A stretch of 64,000 bases of DNA, from NCBI GenBank assembly GCA_947253655.1, contig CAMYAE010000001.1:62001-126000 (forward strand), written 5' to 3'. Shown one piece after another: positions 62,370 to 64,000 of this stretch (position 1 is the first letter of the stretch; the number at the start of each line of letters is the position of its first letter). The notes beneath the pieces were generated by a model, which saw only the letters and a program-made list of their open reading frames with translations, made no database searches and was not told the origin of the DNA. A program made the position numbers and the translations under genes. This stretch comes from an uncultured Bacteroidales bacterium (GTDB lineage: Bacteria; Bacteroidota; Bacteroidia; Bacteroidales; UBA932).

Positions 62370-63677
62370 ATGGGAAACTTTCTAAACAAGGCTTTCGGCT
62401 TTGATTCATCCAAACACAATGTCAGGACGGAAATAATTGCAGGTCTGACTACTTTCCTGACCATGGCCTATATTCTGGCTGTCAATCCAAGCATATTCAG
62501 CGCCCTTTCAGGACAGGGAATGCCTAATGATGCCGTGTTCACAGCAACCGCTCTGGCTGCAATAGTCGGCACTCTCGTAATGTCCGTATATGCCAAAAAA
62601 CCTTTCGGGCTTGCTCCGGGCATGGGCCTGAATGCCTTTTTCGTATATACCGTATGCCTTGGAATGGGCTATTCCTGGAAATTTGCACTTACCGCAATCC
62701 TCATCGAGGGTATTCTATTTATCTTGCTGACGGTCACCGATGTCCGCAGGCTGATTGTGGAATCGATACCGATGGACCTGAAGCGGGCTATCGGAGTGGG
62801 TATAGGACTCTACATAGCATTTATCGGGCTTAAATCAGCAGGGATAATTGTCAGCAGTGAAGCCACTTCCGTCACTCTCGGCAACCTGAGCGACAAAGCT
62901 GTGCTCCTTGCCTTTGCCGGTCTGCTCCTAACCTCTGTATTGGTTGTGCTCAATGTACGAGGAGGGCTTCTTATCGGCATACTTGCCACTACTGTTATAG
63001 GTATTCCTTTGGGTGTCACGCATTTCAACGGAGTGATCTCAACCCCTCCGTCCATAGCTCCGATATTCTGGAAATTCGAATGGGGACAGATATTAACCTG
63101 GGACATGTTCGTTGTCGTATTCACTTTCCTGTTTATAGACATGTTCGACACGATAGGCACAGTGGTAGGCGTTTCCGTGAAATCCGGAATGGTGGACAAG
63201 AATGGCAAGGTGGACGGTATAAGCCGGATTTTGATGTCGGATGCCGTGGCGACAGTTGCAGGGGCTATGTTCGGCACCAGCACCACCACTACCTATATCG
63301 AAAGCGCAGCCGGAGTAGCGGAGGGAGGACGTACAGGTCTGACGTCATTCACGATAGTCGTATGTTTTCTCATCGCCCTTATATTCTCACCTCTTTTCCT
63401 TGCCATTCCGGGAGCGGCTACGGGTCCTGTATTGGTGATTGTAGGGGTGATGATGGCTACACCGGTAAAGGATATAGCATGGGAGGATTATTCCGAAGCG
63501 ATACCTGCATTCGTTACAATGCTCTTTATGCCATTGGCTTACAGCATCTCTGACGGCATAATGCTTGGAATGTGCTCTTACGTGCTTATCAATGCCTGCG
63601 CCGGCAAGTTCAAAAAGATTTCAGTTACATTGTGGATTCTCGCGGCTCTGTTTATCCTGCGGTATATTTTCATGTAG
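62370..63677 (+). CDS. NCS2-family purine (adenine/guanine/hypoxanthine) permease
   Basis: 435 aa inner-membrane transporter of the AzgA/PbuG branch. EIIAGLTTFLTMAYILAVNPSIF (positions 22-44), GLAPGMGLNAFFVYTVC (about 78-94), and GTSTTTTYIESAAGVAEGGRTGLT (near 303-326) are diagnostic. It complements uraA for purine bases. It lies 12 bases after the outer-membrane gene and ends the salvage operon. Confidence 0.94.
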   Translation: MGNFLNKAFGFDSSKHNVRTEIIAGLTTFLTMAYILAVNPSIFSALSGQGMPNDAVFTATALAAIVGTLVMSVYAKKPFGLAPGMGLNAFFVYTVCLGMGYSWKFALTAILIEGILFILLTVTDVRRLIVESIPMDLKRAIGVGIGLYIAFIGLKSAGIIVSSEATSVTLGNLSDKAVLLAFAGLLLTSVLVVLNVRGGLLIGILATTVIGIPLGVTHFNGVISTPPSIAPIFWKFEWGQILTWDMFVVVFTFLFIDMFDTIGTVVGVSVKSGMVDKNGKVDGISRILMSDAVATVAGAMFGTSTTTTYIESAAGVAEGGRTGLTSFTIVVCFLIALIFSPLFLAIPGAATGPVLVIVGVMMATPVKDIAWEDYSEAIPAFVTMLFMPLAYSISDGIMLGMCSYVLINACAGKFKKISVTLWILAALFILRYIFM

Positions 63678-63708
63678 GGATATAGTACCTCATATTGCCC
63701 TCGCGAAT

Positions 63709-63783
63709 GCCTTGTCCTCGCGAGGGCCTTTTTTGTCATCTCGAACGCCTTGTCCTCGCGAGGGCCTTTTTGTCATCTCGAAC
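63709..63783. repeat. Tandem repeat with built-in terminators
   Basis: Two copies of a 37-38 base unit (63709-63746 and 63747-63783) differ by one T. Each contains the palindrome CCTCGCGAGG followed by a T run and TGTCATCTCGAAC. They lie directly after the purine permease and may end its transcript. Confidence 0.85.
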
Positions 63784-63799
63784 GCAGTGAGAGATCTGC
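63772..63799. repeat. Dispersed intergenic repeat (copy B)
   Basis: GTCATCTCGAACGCAGTGAG and the following GAGATCTGC are the inverse of the element at 10059-10099. It overlaps the last tandem unit, which suggests both derive from one repeat family. Confidence 0.65.
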
Positions 63800-63831
63800 A
63801 AAGTTCAGGATGTTTTATTGTTAAAAATAAA

Positions 63832-63839
63832 TATATTTG
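63832..63839 (+). promoter_or_regulatory. Putative -7 element of the MarR-family gene
   Basis: TATATTTG fits TAnnTTTG, 35 bases before the ATG at 63875. No good -33 is seen at the right spacing. Confidence 0.45.
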
Positions 63840-63874
63840 TATCTTTATACACTAAATACTTATACAATAAAACT

Positions 63875-64000
63875 ATGGTGCTCAGCAAACAATTGGGAGT
63901 TTTTCTGAATTTCGTCCATAACCGCTTCAAACAGACGATAAATACCGCTTTCAGCGGCGGCGGCTATGACATTACAGCGGAACAGTTCCTGCTTATGGAC
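63875..64000 (+). CDS. MarR-family transcriptional regulator, partial (5' end only)
   Basis: 42 codons from an ATG at 63875 to the window edge. The visible part, MVLSKQLGVFLNFVHNRF and YDITAEQFLLMD, matches the N-terminal dimerisation helix and the start of the winged-helix domain of MarR proteins. The DNA-binding part lies beyond the window. The effector and targets cannot be judged. Confidence 0.75.
   Translation, partial: MVLSKQLGVFLNFVHNRFKQTINTAFSGGGYDITAEQFLLMD

Noticed and set aside
1..64000. CRISPR arrays, rRNA operons, insertion sequences or prophage structural genes
   Set aside because: None were found; the only repeats are the short intergenic ones listed, and no transposase or phage gene was recognised.

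Overview
The window comes from a member of the phylum Bacteroidota, almost certainly order Bacteroidales. The supporting signs are promoters of the form TTTG-N19/20-TAnnTTTG, AT-rich leaders without strong Shine-Dalgarno sequences, a six-gene Na+-translocating NADH:quinone reductase operon, fimbrillin-like lipoproteins, a KduI/KduD uronate route and many SPase II lipoproteins. Family and genus cannot be fixed from sequence reading alone; a Rikenellaceae-like gut organism is possible. Most of the window is ordinary chromosome.

Layout. 1-7.8 kb (minus): thioester alpha-2-macroglobulin and PbpC, a periplasmic protection/repair pair. 8.0-9.9 kb (plus): groES-groEL behind what looks like a sigma-54 promoter. 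10.1-13.5 kb (minus): purC, mtgA, a GNAT-like protein, two tiny overlapping frames and a dihydroorotate-dehydrogenase-like protein. 13.6-15.4 kb (plus): a umuDC pair whose UmuD-like partner lacks both catalytic residues. 15.4-20.7 kb: GDPD, pgi, a large lipoprotein and a CoA-transferase. 20.8-28.4 kb (plus): mazG, a GNAT protein, prfA, queF, then nucleotide-sugar genes (UDP-HexNAc dehydrogenase, rfbA, rfbC, rfbB).

28.5-35.6 kb (minus) is the most coherent specialised unit: lacI-kduD-DUF4861 lipoprotein-orphan GatC-type permease-kduI-kdgK-eda. It has a consensus promoter with a perfect LacI operator in its spacer. The genes make a full route from 5-keto-4-deoxyuronate to pyruvate and glyceraldehyde-3-phosphate. 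KduI carries a signal peptide, and the permease is a PTS IIC protein with no IIA or IIB partner in the window. This suggests isomerisation in the periplasm followed by non-PTS uptake, and it is my best candidate for an undescribed arrangement.

35.8-43.7 kb: uvrA, two tandem paralogous GT2 genes, another glycosyltransferase and two fimbrillin-like lipoproteins. 43.9-49.8 kb (minus): nqrABCDEF. 49.9-53.0 kb: pcrA/uvrD helicase and an aquaporin. 53.1-56.2 kb is a rearranged stretch: a broken copy of the start of manC, a hemerythrin/LuxR pair and a DUF1016 nuclease, interleaved with duplicated copies of the manC leader. 56.2-59.1 kb (plus): manC, an LpxH-like phosphoesterase and a glycosyltransferase coupled by TAATG junctions. 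59.2-59.4 kb: two tRNA-Lys genes. 59.6-63.7 kb (plus): a nucleobase salvage operon (uraA, apt, a Tsx-like outer-membrane protein and an NCS2 purine permease). The window ends in dispersed and tandem repeats and the start of a MarR-family regulator.
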